Part shown: positions 1-6,108 of the stretch, one piece after another | Layout: each line of letters begins with the position of its first letter | Position numbering within the stretch: the stretch's first letter is position 1 | NCBI GenBank assembly: GCA_020161965.1 | Contig: JAIUNH010000159.1 | Span: 1-7,939, forward strand | Source: Pseudomonadota bacterium | GTDB taxonomy: Bacteria; Pseudomonadota; Alphaproteobacteria; CACIAM-22H2 | Direction of reading: 5' to 3' | Length of the DNA stretch: 7,939 bases | Program-made: the position numbers and the translations under genes | Notes under the pieces: model-generated | What the model was told of the DNA's origin: nothing | Seen by the model: only the letters and a program-made list of their open reading frames with translations | Database searches by the model: none

Positions 1-507
1 GCGCCGGATGCGATAATCGAAGGCCGGGCCCGAAGCTTCGACCGGCCCCGCATAGGTATCGAGCGCTTCCTGCGCATACGTCTCGGCTGCGGCGGTCAAA
101 TCCATATCCGTTGCCGCCGGATCGCGCAGCTGCGCCAGCAACGCATCCAGACGCTGGCGGAACGACGGCGTTTGCGGCACCAGCGTCGCCGGAAACGGGC
201 GCGACGCTTGAACGCCGCGCTTTCCGGACAAATGCGACGTCGCCCATTCCGCGCCCAGCAGCGCCACCAACATGGGACTGCGCGGTCCTGCGTCCAGGCG
301 CGCATGCTCGGTCATCGGATTGACGAGCAGCGCATGATCGGCGTCGAGCGCGACTTCGTTGCCCGCGACGGCGAAACGGCACGAGATCGGCGCAAGCGGC
401 ACGAGGATCGCCGCCTGCAACAAAGCGCGCGGCTCGTCGGGGCCGGTAAGCTCGCCCGACAAAATGCGCAACTTCGGAAGAAACAATATACGAGTTGCAC
501 TCTGCAT
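1..507 (-). CDS. AraC-family transcriptional regulator, N-terminal part (runs off left edge)
   Basis: An uninterrupted frame of 169 codons starts at an ATG at 507 and leaves the window at base 1, so the C-terminus is missing. The protein begins MQSATRILFLPKLRILSG. Residues 1-100 resemble the cupin-like effector-binding domain of AraC regulators: alternating short strands, then a segment LLVNPMTEHARLDAGPRSPM (about 60-79) and an 'LVALLGAEWA' strand, as in many AraC-binding domains. Residues 135-169 form a linker helix ending FDYRIRR, which is where the helix-turn-helix pair should begin just outside the window. A GGTGA sequence lies four bases before the ATG. An in-frame TTG six codons upstream (525) is a less likely start. 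The gene is divergent from the chemoreceptor and separated from it by 355 bases, so it may act on that region, but its targets cannot be read from the sequence. The DNA-binding domain itself is not visible, so the family call is moderately confident. Confidence 0.68.
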   Translation of the reverse strand, partial: MQSATRILFLPKLRILSGELTGPDEPRALLQAAILVPLAPISCRFAVAGNEVALDADHALLVNPMTEHARLDAGPRSPMLVALLGAEWATSHLSGKRGVQASRPFPATLVPQTPSFRQRLDALLAQLRDPAATDMDLTAAAETYAQEALDTYAGPVEASGPAFDYRIRR

Positions 508-600
508 CGTTTCACCGATTTTCAATTTTTGAACTGGGAAGGCCAGAGATCTTGCGCAGAGATAAGAATCGGTAACTCGAATTCTCATCGACGGCGAGGC

Positions 601-629
601 TTGAAAAATAACCCCTAAAAGGGTGTAAA
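601..629 (+). promoter_or_regulatory. Candidate sigma-70-type promoter for the chemoreceptor
   Basis: TTGAAA (601-606) and TGTAAA (624-629) are separated by exactly 17 bases. They match the -35 consensus TTGACA at five of six positions and the -10 consensus TATAAT at four of six. Transcription would start near 636, inside the CGATAC/GTATCG dyad, and leave a leader of roughly 225 bases before the ATG. The long leader and imperfect -10 make this tentative. A weaker alternative closer to the gene is TTGTTG (720-725) with TAATTT (743-748), also 17 bases apart but only three of six at each box. Confidence 0.28.
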
Positions 630-635
630 AATCAC

Positions 636-650
636 CGATACACCGTATCG
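636..650. promoter_or_regulatory. Perfect inverted repeat, possible operator
   Basis: CGATAC-ACC-GTATCG is a perfect 6-bp inverted repeat with a three-base spacer. It lies at the predicted start point of the candidate promoter at 601-629 and overlaps one copy of the ATCGGTRA octamer. Position and symmetry suit a dimeric repressor site. The regulator is unknown. Confidence 0.3.
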
Positions 651-721
651 AGTGCGAATTAGCGAGCCCGAATGGTGCTTTATCGCGCTGATGCGACGCA
701 ATTTCATATCTAGGCCAAGTT

Positions 722-734
722 GTTGCGCTGCAAC
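722..734. promoter_or_regulatory. Short inverted repeat GTTGC-GCT-GCAAC
   Basis: This is a perfect 5-bp dyad with a three-base centre, about 130 bases upstream of the chemoreceptor start. It overlaps the -35 box of a weak promoter candidate (720-748). It could be a protein-binding site or chance, since five-base arms are short. Confidence 0.18.
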
Positions 735-850
735 GCATACACTAATTTCGGACTGGGCATCGAATTTTACTCCAAGTTTTACGCGCCATTAATTCGACGT
801 GCGCAGTTTCGGCGCGCATTCTTAACTCGGCATGAAGCCAAAAAAATTCC

Positions 851-855
851 GGGAG
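851..855 (+). promoter_or_regulatory. Ribosome binding site of the chemoreceptor
   Basis: GGGAG lies seven bases before the ATG at 863. Two ATG codons follow in tandem (863 and 866). The spacing favours the first, and using the second would remove only one residue. Confidence 0.7.
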
Positions 856-862
856 CCCCCTC

Positions 863-3157
863 ATGATGCGCGCGCTTTCGCCCTTCGGCCGCTTCTCGCT
901 GATCGGCCAGCTTTTCGCCGCGTTCGGCTTGGTCGCGATCATCCTGGGCGGAACCGCCACCTATGCGGTCCGCGCCCTGATTGAAACCAAAGCCGACGCT
1001 GATCGCGCGGCAGGCTTCGCCGACATTGCGGAAATCGCGCAGAACCTGGAACTGCGTTTCGCGCAGCTTACCGATTCCGTGAATACGTGGCTGCAATTGC
1101 CCGCCGAAGATCTGGCCGTCGACGTCGATAGGCGCGTGGAAGCCGCGCGCAGCGAGCTGAAAAAACTGCAGGACCAATCGCTGGATTCCAGCAAGCGCGC
1201 GCAAGTCGCGGAATTCGCGCGCCTGCTCGAGGAATATGCCGGCGGCGGCTGGCGCGCCCTGCGCGAACTCGACACGCGTAACCGCGCCTTGCTGGCCGAA
1301 CTCGATCGCGTCGGGCCGCCCAACCGCACCGCGATCCAGAACCAGCGTGATGCGGTGGCCCGGCAGGGCCTGGCGGAGATGGCGCACCAACTCAACCTCG
1401 CCGCCGAGCACTACATGCTGGGCCGGGTGCGCGCGATGCGCTTCCGTTCGAGCCGCGCCGACGCGGATATCGACGGCGCCAATCGCGCTTTCGCCGATGC
1501 GCTGACGGCCCTCGCCAACGCGCGCGCGATGCCGGGCGCACCGGCGACGCTCGCCGACTCCGTCCGTGCTGTGGAGAAATATCGCGACGATTACGCCACC
1601 ATGCGCGCGAACATGAAGGCATTCTGGGAGCGGCGCACGGCGATGCGCGGCGTGGACGAAAAGTTGGCCGAAATCGCCAACGCCGTGCGCGCCGCATCAT
1701 CGGCGGCAGAGGGGCAGACCCTCGCCGAAGCCGATGAATCCTTGGCCGATCGCCAGCGCATGATGACGATCATCGGTGCGGGCGCTGCGCTGCTTGCTTT
1801 GCTGATCGCCTGGGGCTTTGCCGCGAGCCTGAAAGGCCCGCTCGCGCGTCTCGTCGATGCCGCCAAGCGCCTCGCCGACGGCGACGACACGGTCGCCGTC
1901 GCACCCGACGGCCGCAAGGACGAGATCGGATCGCTGCAAGCGGCGATGGCCGTTCTCTGCGTCGCGGTGGGCGAGGCTTTCCGCCTGAAGCAGATGGTCG
2001 AGGGCATGCCGCTCGCCCTTATGACCGCCGATCCCAAGAACGAGTTCAAAGTGAACTACGCCAACAAGGCGACGATCGATTCTTTGCGCCCCTTCGAATC
2101 GCTGATCCGCATGAAGGCGGAGGATATCGTCGGCACGTCGATCGACCATTTCCACCGCGATCCGTCGCATCAACGCCGCCTGTTGTCGGACCCCGCCAAC
2201 CTCCCCCACCGCGCCAAGATCAAACTCGGCACCGAAACGCTCGATCTGCGCGCCTCGGCGATGTTCGACCGCGCCGGTACCTATATCGGCCCGATGTTGA
2301 GCTGGAGCGTGGTGACCAAGCAGGTCCACCTCGCCGACGATTTCGAGACCAACGTGAAGGGTGCCGTGGAGATCGTGGCGACTGCGGCCGCCCAGCTCGA
2401 AAGTACGGCCAAGCAGCTCGGCGGTTCGGCCGAGGAAACGACGCGCCAATCCTCGGCGGTCGCGGCGGCGTCCGAACAGGCGGCCGTCAATATCCAGACC
2501 GTCGCCTCGGCGGCCGAAGAACTTTCCGCCTCGATCGGCGAGATTTCGCGCCAAGTGTCGGAATCGGCGACCATCGCGCGCGATGCGGTCAATCAGGCCA
2601 AAGCGACCGACCATCAAGTCGAAGCGTTGAGCACGGCCGCCGGCAAGATCGGCGAGGTCGTGCGGCTCATCAGCGAAATCGCGAGCCAGACGAATCTATT
2701 GGCCCTCAACGCCACGATCGAAGCGGCGCGCGCGGGCGAGGCGGGCAAGGGTTTCGCGGTCGTGGCGTCGGAGGTCAAAAACCTCGCGACCCAGACCGCG
2801 AAGGCGACCGAGGACATTGGCGGCCAGATCACCGCGATCCAAAACGCGACCGGCGGCGCGGTCGCCGCGATCCGCTCGATCGGCGATACGATCCAGCGCA
2901 TCGACCAGATTGCGGGCTCGATCGCCGCGGCGGTGGAGGAACAATCCGCGTCGACCGCCGAGATCGCGCGCAACGTGCAGCAGGCCTCGGCGGGGACTGC
3001 GGAAGTCTCGTCGAATATCGTGACGGTGACCGACGCCGCGCGCCAAACCGGCACATCGGCGAACGAGATGCTGGAATCCGCCGGGCAGTTGGGCCAGGAA
3101 TCGGCGCGGCTACGCGATCAGGTCGATCGCTTCCTGCGCGAGGTGCGCGCGGCTTAG
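863..3157 (+). CDS. Methyl-accepting chemotaxis protein (periplasmic helical sensor, HAMP, PAS, MA domain)
   Basis: This is a 764-residue inner-membrane chemoreceptor that would control the CheA kinase through CheW. Residues 14-37 form the first membrane helix. About 38-299 are a periplasmic, almost wholly helical region whose size and repeated helical pattern resemble the helical bimodular (HBM) sensors of the McpS type. Residues 300-322 are the second membrane helix and about 323-375 the HAMP domain. Residues 376-487 form a PAS domain (EGMPLALMTAD, then NYANKATIDSL). The signalling domain runs from about 500 to 760. Its hairpin tip, at 605-638, carries the conserved core QTNLLALNATIEAARAGEAG. 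Likely methylation segments flank it, near AEETTRQSSAVA and AAAVEEQSASTAEIA. The C-terminus (LREVRAA) lacks the CheR/CheB-tethering pentapeptide. No che gene is adjacent, so this is an orphan receptor relying on a che cluster elsewhere. Ligand unknown. The PAS domain could sense a second, cytoplasmic cue. Confidence 0.96.
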   Translation: MMRALSPFGRFSLIGQLFAAFGLVAIILGGTATYAVRALIETKADADRAAGFADIAEIAQNLELRFAQLTDSVNTWLQLPAEDLAVDVDRRVEAARSELKKLQDQSLDSSKRAQVAEFARLLEEYAGGGWRALRELDTRNRALLAELDRVGPPNRTAIQNQRDAVARQGLAEMAHQLNLAAEHYMLGRVRAMRFRSSRADADIDGANRAFADALTALANARAMPGAPATLADSVRAVEKYRDDYATMRANMKAFWERRTAMRGVDEKLAEIANAVRAASSAAEGQTLAEADESLADRQRMMTIIGAGAALLALLIAWGFAASLKGPLARLVDAAKRLADGDDTVAVAPDGRKDEIGSLQAAMAVLCVAVGEAFRLKQMVEGMPLALMTADPKNEFKVNYANKATIDSLRPFESLIRMKAEDIVGTSIDHFHRDPSHQRRLLSDPANLPHRAKIKLGTETLDLRASAMFDRAGTYIGPMLSWSVVTKQVHLADDFETNVKGAVEIVATAAAQLESTAKQLGGSAEETTRQSSAVAAASEQAAVNIQTVASAAEELSASIGEISRQVSESATIARDAVNQAKATDHQVEALSTAAGKIGEVVRLISEIASQTNLLALNATIEAARAGEAGKGFAVVASEVKNLATQTAKATEDIGGQITAIQNATGGAVAAIRSIGDTIQRIDQIAGSIAAAVEEQSASTAEIARNVQQASAGTAEVSSNIVTVTDAARQTGTSANEMLESAGQLGQESARLRDQVDRFLREVRAA
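3114..3130 (-). terminator. Hairpin in chemoreceptor 3' end, possible transcript end for the minus-strand operon
   Basis: GCGATC-AGGTC-GATCGC is a perfect 6-bp stem with a five-base loop. It begins 23 bases beyond the acetyltransferase stop codon on the minus strand. No U-tract follows, so it is not a classical intrinsic terminator. Stems of this kind are easily formed by chance in GATCGC-rich DNA. Confidence 0.15.
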
Positions 3158-3639
3158 GCTTTGCGCGCGAGGGCGGCGAGCTTCTCGCCGTCCAGCCTCA
3201 TCGTGAACCAGCCTTCCTTGCGGCGGGCGCCGAGCGATTCGTAGAACGCGATCGACGGCGCGTTCCAGTCGAGCACCGACCATTCGTAGCGCCCGTAGCC
3301 GCGCGCGGCGCAGATCGCCGCCCCGCGTGCGATCAGCGCCTTGCCGATACCAAGACCGCGCAAATCGGGATAGACGAACAAATCCTCGAGCCACAAACCC
3401 GGCTTCGCCAGAAAGGTGGAGAAGGTGTTGTGGAACAGCGCGAAGCCCGCAATACGGCCGCTATCGAGCTCGGCCAGCACGCATTCGCAGGAAGGTTCGG
3501 CGCCGAACAACGCGTCGCGCATCGCTTCGGGCGTCGCCACGCAATGGTCGCGCAGCTTCTCGTAATCCGCGAGCGCTTCGATCAACGCCACGATCGCCGC
3601 TTCGTCGCCCGGTTTCGCATCGCGCAGCTTGAAGCTCAT
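3154..3639 (-). CDS. GNAT N-acetyltransferase, diamine/thialysine acetyltransferase-like (SSAT family)
   Basis: A 161-residue GNAT enzyme that transfers an acetyl group from acetyl-CoA to an amine. The acetyl-CoA loop is canonical: LEDLFVYPDLRGLGIGKAL at about 84-102, with R94-G-L-G-I-G-K100. The order of motifs matches spermidine/spermine and thialysine acetyltransferases of about 170 residues: an N-terminal EALADYEKL (21-29), then WNAPSIAFYESLGA (125-138) with the catalytic-type tyrosine (Y133), and a closing EGW segment. The substrate is probably a small polyamine- or lysine-like amine, but this is family inference. The ATG overlaps the stop of the MaoC gene by four bases (ATGA, 3636-3639) and has only a weak ribosome site, so translation probably depends on coupling. 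At the other end its TAA overlaps the TAG of the convergent chemoreceptor gene. It is the last gene of the minus-strand run. Confidence 0.9.
   Translation of the reverse strand: MSFKLRDAKPGDEAAIVALIEALADYEKLRDHCVATPEAMRDALFGAEPSCECVLAELDSGRIAGFALFHNTFSTFLAKPGLWLEDLFVYPDLRGLGIGKALIARGAAICAARGYGRYEWSVLDWNAPSIAFYESLGARRKEGWFTMRLDGEKLAALARKA
3171..3193 (+). terminator. Strong GC hairpin just past the chemoreceptor stop
   Basis: A ten-pair stem (GGGCGGCGAG / CTCGCCGTCC, one G-T pair) with the three-base loop CTT starts 14 bases after the chemoreceptor TAG. Position and strength suit a transcript 3' end, although no T-run follows. The same bases encode part of the C-terminus of the opposing acetyltransferase (DGEKLAA), so the structure may be a by-product of coding sequence. 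Confidence 0.3.
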
Positions 3640-4103
3640 CCGCGTACCCGCTTCATGATGACCATCATGATCGCGGTCATCACTTCCTCGTTCGCCTGAT
3701 TGAGCGCCGCCAAGCGGAACTTGGCCACACCGCGATCCGGTTTCGATTGCGACGGCCGCAATTCGATCACTTCGGCGACGGCGCGGATCGTATCGCCCGG
3801 GCGCACGGGCTTCGTCCAGCGCAACTCGTCCATGCCCGGCCCGCCCAGCGACGCGCCGCGCAGGAAGCCGGTCTGGTAGAGCATGCGGAATGCGATGTTC
3901 AGCGTATGGAAGCCCGACGCGATCAAGCCGCCGAAATGCGATTCCTTGGCCGCGTCGATATCGATATGGAAAGGCTGCGGATCGAACTGGAACGCGAAAT
4001 CGATGATCGCCGCTTCGGTGAAGCGATAGCCGGCACTTTCGAAACGTTGGCCAAGCGCCAGCTCGTCGAAATAGTAATCCATGCGCGGCGGCGTCGAATT
4101 CAC
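3636..4103 (-). CDS. MaoC-like (R)-specific hydratase / hot-dog fold protein
   Basis: A single-domain MaoC protein of 155 residues from GTG 4103, or 148 from ATG 4082. It has the hydratase signature FAFQFDPQPFHIDIDAA, with the family's catalytic Asp and His (D34 and H39 counted from the ATG). It is followed by HFGGLIASGFHTL and by RWTKPVRPGDTI, typical of enoyl-CoA hydratase 2-like enzymes that hydrate or dehydrate acyl-CoA thioesters. The GTG start is preferred because it forms a GTGA overlap with the dehydrogenase stop and has AGGGG seven bases upstream. The ATG gives an N-terminus (MDYYFDELALGQRF) closer to the usual family start but has no visible ribosome site. The C-terminus IMMVIMKRVRG is methionine-rich and encodes a hairpin next to the following gene. 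The acyl-CoA substrate cannot be told from sequence. The link with the hydroxy-acid dehydrogenase suggests organic-acid catabolism, by inference only. Confidence 0.88.
   Translation of the reverse strand: MNSTPPRMDYYFDELALGQRFESAGYRFTEAAIIDFAFQFDPQPFHIDIDAAKESHFGGLIASGFHTLNIAFRMLYQTGFLRGASLGGPGMDELRWTKPVRPGDTIRAVAEVIELRPSQSKPDRGVAKFRLAALNQANEEVMTAIMMVIMKRVRG
3653..3670 (-). repeat. Inverted repeat at the MaoC/acetyltransferase junction
   Basis: TCATGAT-GACC-ATCATGA is a perfect 7-bp inverted repeat with a four-base loop. In the mRNA it would end 13 bases before the acetyltransferase ATG (3639). It encodes the Ile-Met-Met-Val-Ile-Met stretch of MaoC. A ribosome translating MaoC would melt it, which fits coupled translation of the downstream gene. 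It may equally be a coding by-product. Confidence 0.3.
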
Positions 4104-5161
4104 TTCACCGCCCCTGCGATCGCCTTGCCCAGATCGACCGTCGTCGCCTTGCCGCCCAGATCGGGCGTGCGGCAGCCACCGCCGAGCGCTTCGTCGATCG
4201 CTTTTTCGATCGCGCGCGCGGCATCCGAATGCCCGAGATGATCGAGCATCATCGCCGCCGACCAGATCGTGCCGACCGGATTGGCAATGCCCTTGCCCGC
4301 GATATCGGGGGCGGAGCCATGCACCGGTTCGAACAGCGACGGGAATTCGCGTTCGGGATTGATATTCGCCGACGGCGCCACGCCGATGCCCGACGCGATG
4401 GCGGGGCCGAGATCGGAAAGAATATCGCCGAACAGATTCGACGCGACGACCACATCGAACCAATCGGGATGCCGCACGAAATGCGAGGTGAGAATGTCGA
4501 TATGATACTGGTCGGTCTTCACACCCGGATAGCGCTTGGCCATTTCGGCGAAACGCTCGTCCCAGAACGGCATCGTATGAACGATACCGTTGGATTTGGT
4601 CGCCGAGGTGACGTGCTTGCGGCGCTTGGCCGCCATATCGAACGCGTATTTCAGAATGCGATCGACGCCTTTGCGCGTGAACACCGCTTCCTGAATGCAG
4701 ATCTCATCCGCCGTGCCTTTGCCCGAGCGGCCGCCGATTTCCGAATACTCGCCTTCGGTGTTTTCGCGCACCACGACGAAATCGATATCCTTGGCGTCAC
4801 GCCCCACCAGCGGGCTTTGCGTGCCCGCGAGCAAGCGGATCGGGCGCACATTGGCGTAGAGATTGAAGCCGCGCCGGATCGGGATCAGCAAACCCCAGAG
4901 CGAGACGTGATCGGGTACACCGGGAAAACCGACGGCGCCGAGAAACACCGCATCGAACGGGCGCAATTGGTCGAGCCCGTCGTCGGGCATCATCTTGCCG
5001 GTCTTGGCGTAGACCTCGCAGCTCCAATCGAAATGCGTGTAGGAAAGTTCGATGCCGTAGCGTGCGGCCGCGGCGTCCAGCACGCGCAGGCCTTCGGGAA
5101 TCACCTCGGTGCCGATCCCGTCGCCCGCGATCACCGCGATCTTGTGCTTCTTGGCCGCCAT
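4100..5161 (-). CDS. ttuC: Tartrate dehydrogenase / D-malate dehydrogenase (decarboxylating), isopropylmalate dehydrogenase superfamily
   Basis: A 353-residue, full-length cytoplasmic beta-decarboxylating dehydrogenase that should oxidise D-malate or tartrate with NAD+ and Mn2+ or Mg2+. It starts KIAVIAGDGIGTEVIPEG and carries the tartrate/D-malate hallmark GKMMPDDGLDQL (55-66) and the GVPDHVSLWG segment (81-90). Substrate arginines lie at 96, 97, 106 and 132, the last in VRENTEGEYS with Y139. TATKSNG-type chemistry is present as SATKSNGI with K189. Metal ligands are expected at D223, D246 and D250 (SNLFGDILSDL). HGSAPDIAGKGIANP (281-295) binds the cofactor, and its D286-I287 pair is the NAD+-specifying form. 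Close resemblance to E. coli DmlA and to TtuC separates it from LeuB, which lacks the SLWG segment. The name dmlA would be equally defensible. The ATG has GGGAGG seven bases upstream. The gene overlaps the MaoC gene by GTGA. Confidence 0.92.
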   Translation of the reverse strand: MAAKKHKIAVIAGDGIGTEVIPEGLRVLDAAAARYGIELSYTHFDWSCEVYAKTGKMMPDDGLDQLRPFDAVFLGAVGFPGVPDHVSLWGLLIPIRRGFNLYANVRPIRLLAGTQSPLVGRDAKDIDFVVVRENTEGEYSEIGGRSGKGTADEICIQEAVFTRKGVDRILKYAFDMAAKRRKHVTSATKSNGIVHTMPFWDERFAEMAKRYPGVKTDQYHIDILTSHFVRHPDWFDVVVASNLFGDILSDLGPAIASGIGVAPSANINPEREFPSLFEPVHGSAPDIAGKGIANPVGTIWSAAMMLDHLGHSDAARAIEKAIDEALGGGCRTPDLGGKATTVDLGKAIAGAVK

Positions 5162-5166
5162 GTCGT

Positions 5167-5186
5167 CGCCTCCCGCAATTGAGGCG
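5167..5186 (-). promoter_or_regulatory. Hairpin enclosing the ribosome binding site of the dehydrogenase gene
   Basis: In the minus-strand mRNA, CGCCTC and GAGGCG form a 6-bp stem with an eight-base loop ending five bases before the ATG. The Shine-Dalgarno GGGAGG (5174-5169) lies across the loop and the 3' arm, so pairing would hide it. The element fills about half of the 39-base gap after the alkyltransferase gene. It could tune translation of the dehydrogenase operon half, or be chance complementarity to a strong ribosome site. Confidence 0.35.
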
Positions 5187-5200
5187 GCGAGAATAGCGCG

Positions 5201-6061
5201 TTACGCCGCCCCCGCCACCGGATTCGCGCCGTCGGCGCGCGCGGCTTCCCAGCCGATCATCGCGAGCTTGCGCGGGCGGCCCCAATGGTAATGGCTGATG
5301 GCGCCCGATTTGCGGATCACGCGATGGCACGGCACCAGGAACGAGATCGGATTGGCGCCGACGGCCGAGCCCACGGCGCGGCTGGCCGTGGGCTTGCCGA
5401 TCTTCGCGGCGATGTCGTCATAGGCGACCAACGCGCCCGACGGAATGGCGAGCAGCGCCTTCCACACCTGCACCTGAAAGGGCGAGCCGCAGAGCAGCAG
5501 CTTGAGCTCGCCCTTATCCGCGCGCCCGTCGAAAATCCGCGCGGCGAGATCGCGCACTTGCTTAGGATCTTCGTGCAGCGTCGCGCCCGGAAAGCGGCGG
5601 TGCATATCCTCGAACGCCGCACGCTTGGCCGCTTCGCCCTCGCCCATCGCAAACGCCAGCCCGCAGATCCCGCGCGGCGTGGTCATCGCCAGCACGGGAC
5701 CGAAGGGCGAGTCCGCCCAGCCCCAAGCGATCGCCAGGCCTTCGCCACCGCGCTTGAATTCGCCGGGCGTCACCGCCTCATGCGTCACGAACAAATCGTG
5801 CAGGCGGCCAGGGCCGGACAAGCCGGCTTCGTAGGATGCGTCGAGCACCGAGCCCGCCTGGGCCAACACCGCCTTGGCGCGGTCGAGGCCGAGATATTCC
5901 TGGAACTTCTTCGGACTGACGCCGACCCAGCGCGTGAACAGGCGCTGGAAATGGAACGGCGACAGGCCGACATGGGCGGCGACCGTGTCCAGCTCGGGTC
6001 GGTCGTCGAGGCTCGCCTCCAGGAAGGCGAGGGCTTTTTCGATGCGCGAATAATCGTCCAT
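5201..6061 (-). CDS. Ada-like fusion: AraC-type HTH plus methylated-DNA-[protein]-cysteine S-methyltransferase
   Basis: A 286-residue DNA-repair protein. Residues 1-105 are an AraC/XylS-type DNA-binding domain, with helix-turn-helix VAAHVGLSPFHFQRLFTRWV (27-46) and a second one around SVLDASYEAGLSGPGRLHDL. Residues 108-275 are an O6-alkylguanine transferase, ending in FQVQVWKALLAIPSG (195-209) and the active-site PCHRVIR with acceptor cysteine C245. SHYHWG (256-261) replaces the commoner GGYRWG. The protein lacks the N-terminal zinc-cysteine (methyl-phosphotriester) domain of E. coli Ada and so cannot be switched on in the classical way. Regulation, if any, must use another cue. The start is ATG 6061. 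The frame stays open further upstream but there overlaps the LysE gene with poor protein sequence, and no clear ribosome site exists at the ATG. It sits 47 bases after the LysE stop and 39 bases before the dehydrogenase gene, so is probably co-transcribed. Confidence 0.93.
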   Translation of the reverse strand: MDDYSRIEKALAFLEASLDDRPELDTVAAHVGLSPFHFQRLFTRWVGVSPKKFQEYLGLDRAKAVLAQAGSVLDASYEAGLSGPGRLHDLFVTHEAVTPGEFKRGGEGLAIAWGWADSPFGPVLAMTTPRGICGLAFAMGEGEAAKRAAFEDMHRRFPGATLHEDPKQVRDLAARIFDGRADKGELKLLLCGSPFQVQVWKALLAIPSGALVAYDDIAAKIGKPTASRAVGSAVGANPISFLVPCHRVIRKSGAISHYHWGRPRKLAMIGWEAARADGANPVAGAA

Positions 6062-6108
6062 GACGGGAAATCTAGGCCCGCTGGCGGCCGACCTCCACCC
6101 GGAACTTG

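Larger units (their letters stand above)
508..862. other. Divergent intergenic region between AraC-type regulator and chemoreceptor
   Basis: These 355 bases hold no convincing gene. Open frames crossing them are short or antisense to the regulator. The composition is visibly AT-richer than the flanking genes, with runs such as TTCAATTTTTG and CCAAAAAAATTCC, as expected for a shared regulatory region. It holds a candidate promoter (601-629), two perfect short dyads (636-650 and 722-734), a small CCCT-AAA-AGGG hairpin (613-623) and the octamer ATCGGTRA three times (512-519 minus, 568-575 plus, 632-639 minus). I found no clear terminator or RNA gene. Confidence 0.75.

Noticed and set aside
172..618. 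Open plus-strand frame of 148 codons near the left edge
   Set aside because: It is highly basic, motif-free sequence antisense to the AraC-type regulator, which makes a coherent domain on the minus strand.
601..629. Minus-strand promoter for the AraC-type gene using TTTACA (629-624)
   Set aside because: The -35 box is good, but the only plausible -10 sequence (TATTTT) is 13 bases away, too close for a sigma-70 promoter.
626..641. Flagellar sigma-28 promoter (TAAA ... CCGATA) for the chemoreceptor
   Set aside because: The two half-sites are far too close together for the usual TAAA-N15-GCCGATAA spacing.
1697..2617. Open minus-strand frame of 306 codons inside the chemoreceptor
   Set aside because: It consists of Arg/Gly/Asp-rich shadow sequence. 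The plus strand carries clear membrane, HAMP, PAS and signalling domains.
4229..5182. Open plus-strand frame of 317 codons opposite the dehydrogenase gene
   Set aside because: It is a shadow of the GC-rich dehydrogenase codons, rich in Arg, His and Asp, with no recognisable domain. The opposite strand encodes a textbook family member over the whole span.
6076..6090. Terminator between the LysE and alkyltransferase genes (GGCC...GGCC)
   Set aside because: It has only a four-base stem with a mismatch and no T-run. The 47-base gap is better read as intra-operon.
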